Below, one piece after another: positions 30,502 to 42,775 of a stretch of 64,000 bases of DNA. The position numbers and the translations under genes were made by a program. The first letter of the stretch is position 1, and each line of letters opens with the position of its first letter. Where the stretch lies: NCBI GenBank assembly GCA_964035575.1, contig OZ037896.1:248001-312000 (forward strand), written 5' to 3'. The DNA is from Rhynchopus sp. YZ270_cl-10 (taxonomy: Eukaryota > Euglenozoa > Diplonemea > Diplonemida > Diplonemidae). The notes beneath the pieces are model-generated. The model saw nothing but the letters and a program-made list of their open reading frames with translations, did not search any database and was not told the DNA's origin.

Positions 30502-31574
30502 AGATGGAAGCGCATAATGACGGGGAAGCATCTCAAAATAAATGGGGTGTCGGGTCTGTTTTTTGTTTTCCCATATTCTCCGCTTTGTTGAGGTGTTGTA
30601 AATACTGTAACCGTACAATATATGTACCATTTAACTTCTGGAACTTTTGAGTTTTTTTTTTGAAAAACTGGAACATTTTTTACGGTACATATTTTACGGT
30701 TACGGAAAATGGAATTTGAAAGAGGAAAAAAGAAAAATAGAACACAATAAAAAAGGAACGCTCTCTTCTGGGTGAAAATGCAAAAAAGCAAGATTCAGCC
30801 CTCTATAATGCAGAGAGTGTGTGGAGGGTGGTTTGAGACAAAAAAATTGGTTTTTGTTGTTGTCTTTTTGTTTCACAAAAAATGGTTTATAATGTCATTG
30901 AATTGCGTCCTGTACTGCAGCCTGTGGAAGCAGCAGCAGCACACAAAGAGCGTCGAAAGCGAGAGCCTTGTTTCGCTTTATGTGTAGGACGGAACGTCAT
31001 AGAAAAAAAACAAGAAAAATAGGTAAAAGATGATGAAGCTTTTCATGCTCCATCACCTTTAAAACAAAGAGCAAGAGTGTGTGGGAAGACAGGGTACAAG
31101 AGCACAACACTGGGTTTAGCGATTCCGTTTAACTCGGCACGCGCAACACATCCAACCTGCAAACCTGCTTCCCAAACTTAAACAAACAAAAGTAAAATAA
31201 AGTGCAAAAGGCTGAACAAGCCTAAAAGTTTTTTTTCTTTTTTTAAAAGGCAAATTGTACCCGTGTCTCATGGTCAGAGACTGGCGGGGTTTAGTTCTGT
31301 TGTTTCATTTTCGTTTTCATTTTTTAGTTGTTTTGTTGTTGTTATTTGGCACAGACAATCGCCACCTATGTGGGTTCTCCTCAATGCAACCCGAAGGTTC
31401 TTGATTTTGTATTGGTTTTAATTTGTGAAGAAGTAAGCAATTCAAACCTAAGTTGGGCAAAAAGAAAAGGAACAAAAAGAAGCCACTGTGCAAACGAATG
31501 CACCAAGACACAAAGGGCAAAGGCAAAAAGGCAAGAAAGAAGACGTGAAGGATGAACCAACTGCTTCACCGCAA
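30407..31574. other. Intergenic, no gene seen
   Basis: Contains a GA dinucleotide tract (30470-30497) upstream of the preceding gene, A/T runs and unique sequence. Confidence 0.5.
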
Positions 31575-33110
31575 TCAGAACGGGCCGAGGCCGAGGCCTC
31601 CGACGTTTCCTGCGTTACCTCCTTCACCGCCTTCGCCTTCGCCTCCAGTCGGCACGACACAGAAGGTTGTGCACGGTGCAGTGGCAGGGGGCGCGAAGTC
31701 TGCAGGGCACCACGAGGAGACACACATGCCGGCAGCTCCCTCCGAGGCACCTGCCTCCCAAGCACACTCTGGCATCGCAGTGCAGGCCGTCTCGTCCGCA
31801 AACCCACACTCAGTTGCACCCTGACGCACGAAGACCGCCACGTTCGCAAGCGGCGCAGTCAGGGCAGGGAGCTCCTCAACAGACCCCGCAGATACAAGCT
31901 TCCGGAAGGCAACCGTCGGGTGTTCCCCACCGCTTGCCCCCTCCGCACCCACATGCTGGAACGTCGGGGCACAGCTCCCCGCCTCCCACCCAGCATCAGG
32001 CAGCAGCGACACCAGCCCGCCGTTTGTTGCTGTCGAGCACGGTGGGCAGTGGTACGTCGTCACAAACACCTCGCACGGCTTCTCCTCGCAGTTGAACGGG
32101 CAGGCCACGCGCAGCACGTTGTCCGCCCCAATCACACCCGCAATGTCCACCGGGAAGAACGCCTCCATGTTCGCCTGCACAAAGGCGGGCGGGAAGTTCG
32201 CAAGCGTCGTCGAGGGCTCCCCGTGCGGGTGCATCCCCTGCACCACCGGCTCGCCTGCCCCAAAGCTGTCCACAGTGCCTTCTGGGCTCACAACCTCAAC
32301 TGCAACGGGCTCCCCGCCCCCCACACAGGGCTCCGTCGTCTCCCCCCCTGTTGGTGTGGGTGGGGTCGGCGGGGTCGGCGGTGTGCCGGATGGGGAGTCT
32401 GTGTTCCCTCCTGTCGGCGTGGGTGGAGTGGGTGGCGATGGTGGTGTTGGTGGCGTCCCAGCAGGGGAGTCCGTGTTCCCTCCTGTCGGCGTGGGTGGTG
32501 TCGGTGGCCTAGGCGGCGTGCCTGCAGGCGAGTCTGTCCTGCCCCCTGTCGGCGAGGGCGGCGGACTGCCACCAGGTGACTTTGTCTTCTTGCAGCCCTC
32601 CTTTTCCTTCTCCTTCTCCTTCCCGTGACCCTTGCCCTTGCTCTTGTCACCACCCTTGTTGTGCCCCTTGCTGTTCCCCCTCCTGCCTCCCCTCTTCTCG
32701 TTCTCCTTCTCCATGGTCACTGAAGAGGACGTGCCCACCTCCTTCTCACCTTTGCCGTGCTTCCCCATGCGGCCGTTCTTCTCCGTCTCCTTCCCTTTCT
32801 CCATACGTCCGCCCTTCTCCTTCCTCTTGTCTGTCTCCTTCTCCTGTCCCTTCCTCTTCTCCGTGCGACCGCCGCCGCTGTTGCGCCCGCCCCGCTCGGT
32901 CCCGCCATTGCGGCTGCCGCTCCTGCTCCCACCCCTGTTGCGAGCCCCGCCACGGGTCATCCCTCCGCGCCTCTCCCCACGCGGACGCGTCCTCGTCGTC
33001 ACGCCACCCTCGCCACCACCACCTCCACCCATCTCAGTGTTCCCACCTGCATCCGCACACATCGCCGTCGACAGAAGAAGCAAGGCAGCTCCGCATTTGC
33101 GCATCATCAT
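31575..33110 (-). CDS. Secreted low-complexity protein: RGG-, KEKE- and TPPTPP-rich with Cys-rich C-terminus (511 aa)
   Basis: The start is set at MMMRKCGAALLLLSTAMCADAGG, a good signal peptide, rather than the longer in-frame extension. Order: glycine run; arginine/glycine segment (about 35-95); a charged KEKE segment rich in GK, EK and RMEKGK (about 95-195); proline/threonine repeats with GGNTDSPAGTPPTPP (about 205-285, three units); then a globular part with eight or more cysteines (PFNCEEKPC, YHCPPC, TECGF, CTAMPECAW, SSWCPADF, PCTTFC). The acidic C-terminal tail is GGEGEGGEGG. Likely an extracellular or vesicular matrix protein. Single exon, no membrane anchor seen. Confidence 0.6.
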   Translation of the reverse strand: MMMRKCGAALLLLSTAMCADAGGNTEMGGGGGGEGGVTTRTRPRGERRGGMTRGGARNRGGSRSGSRNGGTERGGRNSGGGRTEKRKGQEKETDKRKEKGGRMEKGKETEKNGRMGKHGKGEKEVGTSSSVTMEKENEKRGGRRGNSKGHNKGGDKSKGKGHGKEKEKEKEGCKKTKSPGGSPPPSPTGGRTDSPAGTPPRPPTPPTPTGGNTDSPAGTPPTPPSPPTPPTPTGGNTDSPSGTPPTPPTPPTPTGGETTEPCVGGGEPVAVEVVSPEGTVDSFGAGEPVVQGMHPHGEPSTTLANFPPAFVQANMEAFFPVDIAGVIGADNVLRVACPFNCEEKPCEVFVTTYHCPPCSTATNGGLVSLLPDAGWEAGSCAPTFQHVGAEGASGGEHPTVAFRKLVSAGSVEELPALTAPLANVAVFVRQGATECGFADETACTAMPECAWEAGASEGAAGMCVSSWCPADFAPPATAPCTTFCVVPTGGEGEGGEGGNAGNVGGLGLGPF

Positions 33111-34974
33111 TGTGACTGGTGGTGTGGTGTGGTCTGGTTTAGTTGTGTAGAGAATAATCCTGTGTGGGAAGAGTGGTGTAAAAATGGAGGGGTAAAAAGG
33201 GGGTGACTCTGGTAAGCCACACAAAGTTGGACAATAAAGAAAAGGGAGGTGAGGTGGGGTTCGTACTTACTTTTTCCACCCTCTTCTATTGTGTCTAACA
33301 AAAATCATTGAAAAAAAAGCGAATCTACAGGAAACAAAGCTACGAAAGTACACAGTACATAGATGGAACGCCCATATGGGCACCAAAAAATATGGGCAAT
33401 ATGGGCGGAAAAAATGTGCCCATATGCCCATATGGGCATATGGGCGTAAATTTGGGCGAATATGGGCGCATATGGGCGGATATGGGCACATTTTCAAATA
33501 TGGGCTACGGGCCCATATTTTTTAAGGTGGCCCATATTTCGGATATGGGCGCCCATATTTCAATATGGGCGCCCAATCTTAATAATGGGGGCTGGGGCCG
33601 GAGCCCGAAAATTATGCCAAAAACCGCCAGCCACCCGGGAAAGGGTGAGCAGGCAGTCCACGTTGGGCCAGAACCGGTTCTAAGGAAGCCGTGTTCTGGG
33701 GCAACGTGGGGCGCAAAGTTTTACAATTTTCATGCACGGGTGCTCCACAAATTACCAAGTATTCCTTCTTTGTTGAATTGAGAGAGAGTCGTGTTTAGCT
33801 GCCACGCGGGTGTGCTTAGAATTCCTTCGAGGCCGGCACAATTTTATTTATGTGGTCGGTTAAGACAAGCCTATGAAGAACAACGAGGTCATCGTTGAAA
33901 GGAGCGAACTCCCCTTCCCACAACATCTCTCAGACTTCAACTCAGAATTCATACTTGGTTCTTTGCTTTGTCCATACGCAATCAAATTGTCATGCTTTCA
34001 AGAGCATGCCTGGCCAAAATGCAACAACGTGAAAAAAAATTGTTGTTGTTCCAAAAGGCAACAAGACCACCCACAAGGAGTGTTGAATTGTGCACTGTCC
34101 GGGGGAGCGCAAAGTTTTTTCCCTGTACACAGTGGACACATCTTTATCACTTTGGTCCCACGGGGACACATTTGGATACTGCACGCATGCAGAAGTGCCA
34201 AACATGTCCGCACGTGGAGTGGAGTGTCCACCATGTTTTCCTGGTTTCCAAAAAGCAGTTTTTTTGCACTTACTATTTGCCCCGGTGTCTGGCAATAGAA
34301 GTGGCTAACATTGTAATGAGTAGCATATACATACCGTTGTGATCCAAATGAGTAAGGCGCAACAAAGTCCTTTGGGATTTTTTGTTGTGTCGACAATCGC
34401 CGAGTAAACCCACCAGGTGGGAGAATTCGGGTCTGGCCGAAGCCTGTACTACGTCATTCGTCCTCAACCCTTGAGAGCAACTTTTAGGAAGAAAAGAACC
34501 TTAAAAGGGGTAGTCCGCATTAAAGTGTTGTACTTGTTATACACCATGCACGGCTACATGCTAAGAAGGGTTTTGGAGGTTACAGGTAAGAGACTGCCTT
34601 CATTTCAAAAAAGGTAGAGTGGGGAAACTGTAGCTTTAGAAATCGTAGTGTAGTGTAGACACCCGAGGATGCACACTACGCTCTCTTTTTTAAGGGGGTG
34701 TCCAGCGATTCGCAATTAATGAAATACCCAGACACATCACTTTGTAGGGTGTGGTTACACTGACCCCTGCAAATTCTCCGCGCACATGCTTCGAGACGAG
34801 GGGTACGTGTGCGAACCGATCGTCGAGGGGTGGTACCGCAGGCCCAGAACGCACGGAAGACGGGCTACAGCTGGGGTTTTACCGAGCACCTCCACGAGGT
34901 GACCCCGGGCAACGCAGTGGACTGCGGCAAAGACTCGGAACAAGAAGAAAAAGAAGAATAACATCTGAAGTGCC

Positions 34975-36305
34975 TCATGGAATACGAGGACCGCTAACTT
35001 CGCGACATGGTAGCTTTTTACGTGCTAGCCGAAGCCTGAACCCAAGACCTCCCTAGTAGGGGGGGCGCGTGATCACTCAGCAGTCAAACAACAACATTTG
35101 AAAGACCTCATGGAATACGAGGACCGCTAACTTCGACGACATGGTAGCTTTTACGTGCAAGCCGAAGCATGAACCTAAGACCTCCCTAGTAGGGGGGGCG
35201 CGTGATCACTCAGCAGACAAACTACATCATCAGAAATGCCTCATGGAATACGAGGACCGCTAACTTCGACGACATGGTAGCTTTTACGTGCAAGCCGAAG
35301 CATGAACCTAAGACCTCCCTAGTAGGGGGGGCGCGTGATCACTCAGCAGACAAACTACATCATCAGAAATGCCTCATGGAATACGAGGACCGCTAACTTC
35401 GACGACATGGTAGCTTTTACGTGCAAGCCGAAGCATGAACCTAAGACCTCCCTAGTAGGGGGGGCGCGTGATCACTCAGCAGACAAACTACATCAGAAAT
35501 GCCTCATGGAATACGAGGACCGCTAACTTCGACGACATGGTAGCTTTTACGTGCTAGCCGAAGCATGAACCTAAGACCTCCCTAGTAGGGGGGGGCGCGT
35601 GATCACTCAGCAGACAAACAACAACATCTGAAAGACCTCATGGAATACGAGGACCGCTAACTTCGGCGACATGGTAGTTCTTTACGTGCAAGCCGAAGCA
35701 TGAACCTAAGACCTCCCTAGTAGGGGGGGCGCGTGATCACTCAGCAGTCAAACAACAACATCTGAAAGACCTCATGGAATACGAGGACCGCTAACTTCGA
35801 CGACATGGTAGCTTTTACGTGCAAGCCGAAGCCTGAACCTAAGACCTCCCTAGTAGGGGGGGCGCGTGATCACTCAGCAGACAAACTACATCAGAAATGC
35901 CTCATGGAATACGAGGACCGCTAACTTCGACGACATGGTAGCTTTTACGTGCTAGCCGAAGCATGAACCTAAGACCTCCCTAGTAGGGGGGGGCGCGTGA
36001 TCACTCAGCAGTCAAACAACAACATCTGAAAGACCTCATGGAATACGAGGACCGCTAACTTCGACGACATGGTAGCTTTTACGTGCAAGCCGAAGCATGA
36101 ACCTAAGACCTCCCTAGTAGGGGGGGCGCGATCACTCAGCAGTCAAACAACAACATCTGAAAGACCTCATGGAATACGAGGACCGCTAACTTCGGCGACA
36201 TGGTAGCTTTTACGTGCTAGCCGAAGCATGAACCTAAGACCTCCCTAGTAGGGGGGGCGCGTGATCACTCAGCAGACAAACTACAACATCAGAAACGATG
36301 CCCAT
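34975..36305. repeat. Tandem array, about 11 copies of a 131-135 bp unit
   Basis: The unit begins near CCTCATGGAATACGAGGACC and includes CTAACTTCGACGACATGGTAG, GAAGCATGAACCTAAGACC, TCCCTAGTAGGGGGGGCGCG and TGATCACTCAGCAG. Copies differ at few sites. TCCCTAGTAGGG is a near palindrome. It lies wholly inside the 4.5 kb TIR element. No spacers vary, so it is not a CRISPR array. Confidence 0.95.
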
Positions 36306-36310
36306 GGAAT

Positions 36311-37660
36311 ATGAGGCAATTCTTAGTATTTTACCTTTTTCGTGTATTTCAATCTTGGTCAACGACATTCTTGTTTTTAAAACATTGTTTTTCAGTTACT
36401 ATAGCGACGCGTAAGCCCAAATGGCTCTGTTGCTGTTCATTGCTTTTCCTTTTCAAGTTGATACAAGATTTTTTATTTTATTTTAAGTTGGTTCAGCCTC
36501 GCGTCAGCCCATTGGCGCTGTCGCTGAACCCAAACATTTTCCTTTTCTTTGTTCGGTTTTTGGCCCGTGAGACCCAGTGTTACTGCAATACTGGGTTCGC
36601 GAGCCTGAAGCCAGGGGTGGCTGCATTCCTTTTCGGACCGGGGTGCTCCATCCTATTTTTAAAAAACGTTTACCGGAAGACGGGCTACAGCTGTACCCCG
36701 AAGGCGTTAAGAAGATCTTCTCCCAGGCTTTCGTCGAGAACACCCAGAAAGAAAGCTTGTTCAAACCCACCTCAATGCATCCAGCGTTGATTTCATGTTG
36801 GTAAAGAACAGGGGCCCAAGGCCCATGATATGGCCTACCACACCCGATTCTGGGCGAAAACAAAAAAAAATAGTCAAAAATCGACGTGGACTTGCGAAGG
36901 AATTGCTAAGAAATCTGAAATGCGCGACACAAAAGTGCGATTTGGGTGCTTCTAAAGGGTCAAAACACCAAAATTTTGCGCTTTTTTTTTTTTTTTTTTT
37001 TTGCATTTTTGGTCACCCAAGGACCCACTATTTTGGGTGATTTTTTTCCCCCCCCTTTGCGAAAAAAAACTCAAAAATCACGGCTTTTAGAACGCTAAGG
37101 AAAAATCGATATTCATTTTTTGGGCAGAGAAGTGCGTTTTAGGTGCCCACAGATGGTCAAAACATCAAAATTTTTGTGTTTTTGGCATATTTGGACACCC
37201 AAGGACCCAACTCAGGGGTCGAGATTTTCCCGAAAAAAAAAATTTTTTTTTTTTGAGATTTTCGATTTTTTGACAAGGCGCTGACCCATACAAAGTGCAC
37301 TGGTGGTACAGAAAATGACTGGGGAATTAACTCTAGATGCTCAAAACAGCCCAATTCTTGCTTTTTTTGACTTTTTGGTCCCAGAAGGGTACCTAGGGTG
37401 TAGTGAGCAGGCCTCAAAACACTTGTGAAAAAAAAATTGGGATTTTTTTTTTTTTTGAGATTTTCGATTTTTCGACAAGGCGCTGGCCCATACAAAGTGC
37501 ACTGGTGGTACAGAAAATGGCCGGGGAATAAACTCTAGATGCTCAAAACAGCCCAATTCTTGCTTTTTTTGACTTTTTGGTCCCAGAAGGGTACCTAGGG
37601 TGTAGTGAGCAGGCCTCAAAAACACTTGTGTAAAAAAAAAAAAAAAAAAATGGGCGCCCA
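36311..37660. other. Interior of TIR element: unique and duplicated non-coding DNA
   Basis: Contains a frame (36577-36804) ending HPALISCW whose start shares sequence with 34850, and two near-copies of a block of about 200 bp (around 37250-37420 and 37450-37625) with CAAGGCGCTGNCCCATACAAAGTG and GGTCCCAGAAGGGTACC. Confidence 0.5.
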
Positions 37661-38196
37661 TATTTTGGATATGGGCGCCCATATCCGGATATGGGCGCCC
37701 ATATCCAAAATATGGGCGCTTTTTCCCGATATGGGCGCATTAAAATATGTAAAATATGGGCGGGATATGGGCGGATATGGGCGCCTTTTTTGCCCATATC
37801 CGCCCATATGGGCAATATGGGCGCCCATATTGCCCATATCCTGTTTTTTGGGGTGCCCATATTAGCAGCTGCCCATATGGGCGTTCCATCTATGACAGTA
37901 TTTTTTTTTTTTTTGTAAGATGAACCCAAGCCACCGTTGGGGTGCTTAGTTGACCAAAAAAATGGTTTTGCAAAACAAATGAACATTTAATGAAAAGATG
38001 ACCGTCAACAAACAACGTATCTTTTAAAAAAAACTTGGAGAGAAAAACACTCTCTTTCTGAAAACTTAGTTCTATTAGTTTAGACCACACCCGAGGCATG
38101 ACTTCTAAACGCTTTTTTTTCCTTCTTTAAATTTTTCCAGGGGAGTTTAGCAGTTTGCTTCCGGTATATTAAGCTCCCCTGATGTTACCCTCCACA

Positions 38197-40532
38197 TCAA
38201 TTCCTATACACACTTTCAGACGACATCGGCGTTGCAAAGTGCCTAGAACTGTACGCCGTGAACGTTGTTGACGCTGTGGAGAGGAAACGGGGGTCGTGCC
38301 CTGCCGGCACTGCCTCCATTGCTATAGCACTTGAAGACGCAGACCGCACCGTCAAAGGCGTCACACACGGCTGCGTCTGCTGGTGCGGGGACACAGGCAC
38401 GGAACCTCCCACGCCACCACCGCCACCTCCTCCTCCTCCTCCCTCCCCCAACATCTGCCTCTGAAACACCTTTAACTCCGACACCTTCTGCCTCAGAGAC
38501 CGCAAATCATCCTCCGTAGTCCGCCCCGACACCTCCACAGGAAGGGGGAGGTTTGGTGGTGGCGACGGCGTCTGCTGCGCACCCCGCGGTGTCTGTATCG
38601 GCAACGACGTGTCATGAGGCAGCGACGCCTGCAACGATGCCGACACACTCCCCCGCCCAGCACGGCAAGCATGCAGGCTTTCAATCTCAGCGAGAAGCCG
38701 CTTTTCGAGCACGCTTTGCAGAACATGATGCGCGGTTTCCTTCTTTTCTAATAAAGCCTTCAAAGATGTGAGGTCAGATGTACACTTTTCCACACTTTCT
38801 TTCAAACCCTCAAGAGAAAGCACGGCAACCGCTGCGGGGTCACAATTTAACGCATTTACTCCGACTGAGAGATCGGCAGGAGCGCCGCACGCTGCACAAT
38901 GGAAAGGGAAAAGGTCGAATGCTGTGGGTTGCCTCTCTCCGCAGCTAGCGGACATTGTCGAACAGGAGCGGATTCGAGGCAATGAGGAACGTGCCTCGTT
39001 TGGAGCTGCATTGGGCGAGGTTTGCACGTTGACAGAACGGAGCAGGTGTTGCGAGGTATGTGACGTGCAGCTCTCCCTCCGTCGTGCCCGCCCTGAAGAA
39101 GACCCCTCCCGCTCCTTCACCAGCTTCTGCATGAGAACGTTCTTCTCCGTGGTCACTGTAGTGAGCTGGTCGCGGAGGGTCAAGGCCTCTTCCTTGAGGT
39201 CGACCATAACGCTGTCCCGCTCCATGGCGGCGCCCTGCATGGAGAGCATCGCTTGCATGTCGGAGTGGATCTTCGTCTCGGAGTCTGCAGTAGCCTCGCG
39301 AAGGCGGGATTCAAGAAGGGATATTTCCCCGCGAAGTGTGTCAAGGGTGGTGTTGTGTTCGTGGGCTCGGCGTTGCATGTCGTGTGCTTGTGTGGTGGTG
39401 GTTTGCGTAAGGCGTGCCACCTCTGCCTGCAGTCTGTCGCGCTCCCGTTCAGTGTCGGCAAGGCTGTGTTGTGCTTGGTTGTATTGATCGCGGAAGCCGC
39501 GGCTCAGCTCTTCTGTCTCGCTGGAGTATTGCTGCAGCTCTGCGAGGGCCTCGCCCTGGCGGAGTAGTGAGGCACGTTCTGCGTGCAGGGCGGCACGCTC
39601 TTCTTTGAAGGCAGAGGCGTCGGCCTCGGCACGTCGTGTCACGCCCTCACGGTCCTTGCGCTCGAGGTCCAGTGTGTTGCTCAGTGCCGCGTGCTTGTGC
39701 TCGAGGGTGCTGACACAGCGTTCGGCTTCCTGCTGCTGTCGGCGTGCGATGCGTGCTTCGTCCTGTGCACTGTCGCGTGCGTTCTCTGCTTCGCGTGTTT
39801 GGACTGCAGAGGATTCGATGCGACGTCGGGCGTCTTCGAGCATGTCCTGTGGGAGGGGAGAAGGGGAGGGTGGAGGGGTTAAGTGAGGAGAGGGTGGCGG
39901 GGGGGTGTGCAGTGCATACCCTCAGCTGCTGGTTCTCTTGGCGGGCGATCTGCAGGTCTGTGTCCGAGAAGCGTGCCGTGCTCAGGCCTTGGTACACGGA
40001 GAGAAAGTTTGTGTCCTCTTCTTGCTGTGAGTTTGATGGGTGTGGGGTTTTTTTTTGAGTGGAACCAGCAGAGTTACAGAAAAAGTAAACAATCATCCAA
40101 TCACACATCAACGCGTTGTCTGAGACAATGTCAAATCCCCTGACGGAGTTCGTTACTTTGGCTATACTACGGCGGGGAGAAACAAAAACCAACAACACAT
40201 TGCCGAATGTGGTCAATTTTATACATTTTTGACCATACCTTAATGAGCGTACGCGTATGCTGCTCATGCTCCTTCACGAGGGACGCCTCTGGGATCGAGG
40301 CACCCGACACACTAGCAAGCCGTCTTGACAACTCTGCATGCTTCGAGCCTGCTGGTGGTACGACATCTGCCTGCAGGCTTGAAGCGACACCGCCACCGAG
40401 ACCAGAGGGCTGCCTGCTGGGGGCAGCGAAGGCAGCACTCCCCGTGGACGACACACGGTCCTCCTCCAGCTGCGACGCACCAAGCAGCTGAGTCTGCGGC
40501 GACACACTCCGCGAGCTTGTCACCTCACTCAT
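38197..40532 (-). CDS. Coiled-coil protein (three exons, 682 aa)
   Basis: Exons are 40239-40532, 39920-40024 and 38197-39846. Introns of 214 and 73 bp both have GTATG donors and CAG acceptors and fall between codons, giving TLIK-QEEDT and QQLR-DMLED. Residues 1-98 are serine-rich and disordered. About 130-385 is a long coiled coil with heptads (ARRRIESSAVQTREAEN, LQAEVARLTQ, LRGEISLLESRL). A cysteine pair (CAACGAP) sits near 455, another coiled stretch near 480-530, then a proline/glycine-rich tail containing a run of ten or more G. Such proteins are usually cytoskeletal or basal-body scaffolds; that is inference. No motor domain. Confidence 0.75.
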
Positions 40533-42775
40533 TGTTTCCTCCTCCTCCCCCCCTCCTCCACCTCTGCAAGAAAAAAAAACGATGTTTTTAAGTGAGGTGG
40601 GAGTTTTACAACATTGTGTCCATTTTTTTGCTTCCTTTGCCTGAATATATCACAACCATATTGAAGAGTCAAAAAAGGGTGGGGAAAAAACAAATAGAAA
40701 TCACGAAGAGAAGAAGAAGGAAAAAGGGGAGAGGGGAGGAAAGGGCCTGCACGCGCTCGTACTACACTCCAGGGAGGGGGGGGTTTTTTTCCCTGGAGGT
40801 TAGGAGGATGGGGGAATTGTACCCCGTTCTCCAAGGCAAAAAAAAAAATAGTGAAGTTGACAGTGCAAAACGCCTCTGAGACGCAGGCACTGAAAAAAGC
40901 AAAATGGGCCGCCTTCTACAGCCCAGTGGAAGTGACACCGAAATAAGTAACACTCTCTGACAGTTGTATTGTGTTGACGAGATTGGGAGAAAAAAAGGGG
41001 GGGTAAAGGGAGAAGGGAGTTGGCACAAAGAAATGGGTTGGAAGTGATCAAAAGGATCAGATACCGGTCACGTCGTTTTCACAAAACTGCGGAACGATGC
41101 TGTTCTCAAAAATATTAAAGGGGTTTTGTTGGCATTATTCAGAATTATTTCCCATTTTTTGACAAAAAAATCTCTGAAAAAAAGCTTTTTTTTTGACTGG
41201 ATCACCGCGTCAAAAAAAAAATTGAAATGGTTTTATAAAAAACCACAGATAAAACACAATCTCCATTAACTTTTTATGAAGAATTGTGACAAAAGAATTG
41301 AGAAAATCACTGAGGGGAGGTACTATGAGGCTCTCCTCTTCCTCTTACCCCCTATTTTTAAAAAAAATCAGGAATTTGAAATTTCTCTCGTGACAATGTA
41401 TCTAAAAAATTTTTGCAAGATGAATGTGCCTCCCCCCGCGCGCAGCATCATGCATTAATAGGGGAAATACATGTAATAAAAAATACGTGTAATAAAAAAA
41501 AACTCCCGTTCTTCTTTTGTTTAGTTGGTACATAAAAGGGGTCGGTTTTTTCCTTGTAACACGACATCCTCTCTGTCATTTTTTTTTTTTTACCCCTCTC
41601 AAAAAAGAGCATTTTCCCATCGTGGGGAGAGGATCTAGATAAATTTCCCCAATTTTATTTTACTTTTTTCTTCAGGCTAGATTAACTTTTGTGTACTGGA
41701 AGAAATAAAAGGGAAACGGGGAATCAAAGAGGGAAGGCAAGCTCTTTTAAAACAAAACAAAAAAAAAAAAACTCAAAATAGGACGTAAAGAAAGAGAGCA
41801 GGGGGGTTCTGGGTTTTGTCACTCACGATTTTTTTCTCTATTTTTTTTTGAAAACTTGGTTGTATTAGTGTAGACACCCGAGGATGAACTCCACTATATT
41901 TTTTTTTTTGCTTTTTTGATCACCTCTAAAAACAAAGAAAACAACACTCACACAAAACGCACTCAACAAAAAAAAAAGGTCAACGAGCCCTTTTTTGTGA
42001 CCATATCTCAAAGAAGTGAGAGACCCAGATAGGTTCTTTTTTTAGAAAACCTTCAAGAGACATACTGTAGGGGGGGTTTAAATGGACCCCCCCTCTTAGT
42101 GGTTGGCCGTATGGTGATTATTGTCCAGCATAATACAAAAAAAATACACATCACAATACAGCTGTATTGTGATGTGTATTCTGTAGTATGTTCGGCAATA
42201 CTCACAATACATCCAACCACTCCCTCTGAGGTGCTTTTTTTTTGAAAAAAAGTTGATGTCCTAGTGAAGACACCCCGAGGATGAGCTCCACTCCAAGATT
42301 TTTTTGTTTTGATTTTTTTGTTTGTTTGTTTGATTGTTTGTGCACACAAAAAAAACGCCAAAATATGCCGTACTGTTCAAAAAAAAGTCTCAAAAAAAGG
42401 GGGGTTGAGGGAACGTGACAAATGAGATAGAAAAGAAAAAGAACAGATGATGATGATGGGTGTAAAAAATAGGTGGTAGAATACATCAGTGGAATCAGTC
42501 TCGGCAAAAAAAAAACAAAACCCACTTTTTATTACCCATTACCATACACCATCCCCTCCTTTTCAAGGCTAGCAGTTTTTTTTTTTTTTACCTCCATTTT
42601 CCTCTTACCACCAATAGAGTGGTAACCACAACCACCACCCCCTCTTTTTCCAAAAATCCCTTTTTTCCCCATTTTTTTTTTTGGAAATTTTTGGCTCCCC
42701 CCCCACAGACCCCCCCCCACAGACCCCCCCCTCATTTTATTTTTTTCTCAAAACCCCAAAAAACCCTCCCCTTCT
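40533..42775. other. 2.2 kb intergenic, no gene seen
   Basis: A/T-rich with many homopolymer runs. It holds two copies of a short dispersed repeat (41848-41912 and 42246-42305) and a small AT-rich palindrome near 42150-42185 (ATACACATCACAATACAGCT). Confidence 0.5.
41848..41912 (+). repeat. Short dispersed repeat, GTGTAGACACCCGAGGATGA family
   Basis: T-run, GAAAACTTGGTTGTATTA, GTGTAGACACCCGAGGATGA, ACTCCACTATA, T-run. Other copies are 42246-42305, 57943-57992, the reverse copy 43722-43765, and weaker ones at 34645-34690 and 38060-38100. A/T tracts on both sides and dispersed placement suggest a SINE-like unit. Confidence 0.6.

Larger units (their letters stand above)
33359..37894. mobile_element. 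4.5 kb TIR element with ATATGGGC sub-terminal arrays
   Basis: Termini CATAGATGGAACGCCCATATGGGC are exact inverted repeats (33359 and 37894), flanked by ACAGTA on both sides (33353-33358, 37895-37900). About 240 bp inside each end is packed with ATATGGGC and GGGCGCCCATAT in both orientations. The interior holds a degenerate core like that of the 21859 element, a tandem array of about 133-bp units, and two short coding-like stretches (ends near 34962 and 36804) that share GGAAGACGGGCTACAGCTG. No intact transposase. Superfamily not assigned. Confidence 0.8.

Noticed and set aside
33359-33600. Coding frames rich in MGxxx, YGRIWA
   Set aside because: They come from the ATATGGGC repeats at the end of the TIR element.
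34975-36305. CRISPR array
   Set aside because: Units are directly adjacent with no variable spacers, and the genome is eukaryotic.
34950-36310. Spliced-leader or 5S RNA gene array
   Set aside because: The unit has no recognisable leader followed by a GT donor and no 5S-like internal promoter, and it lies inside a TIR element.
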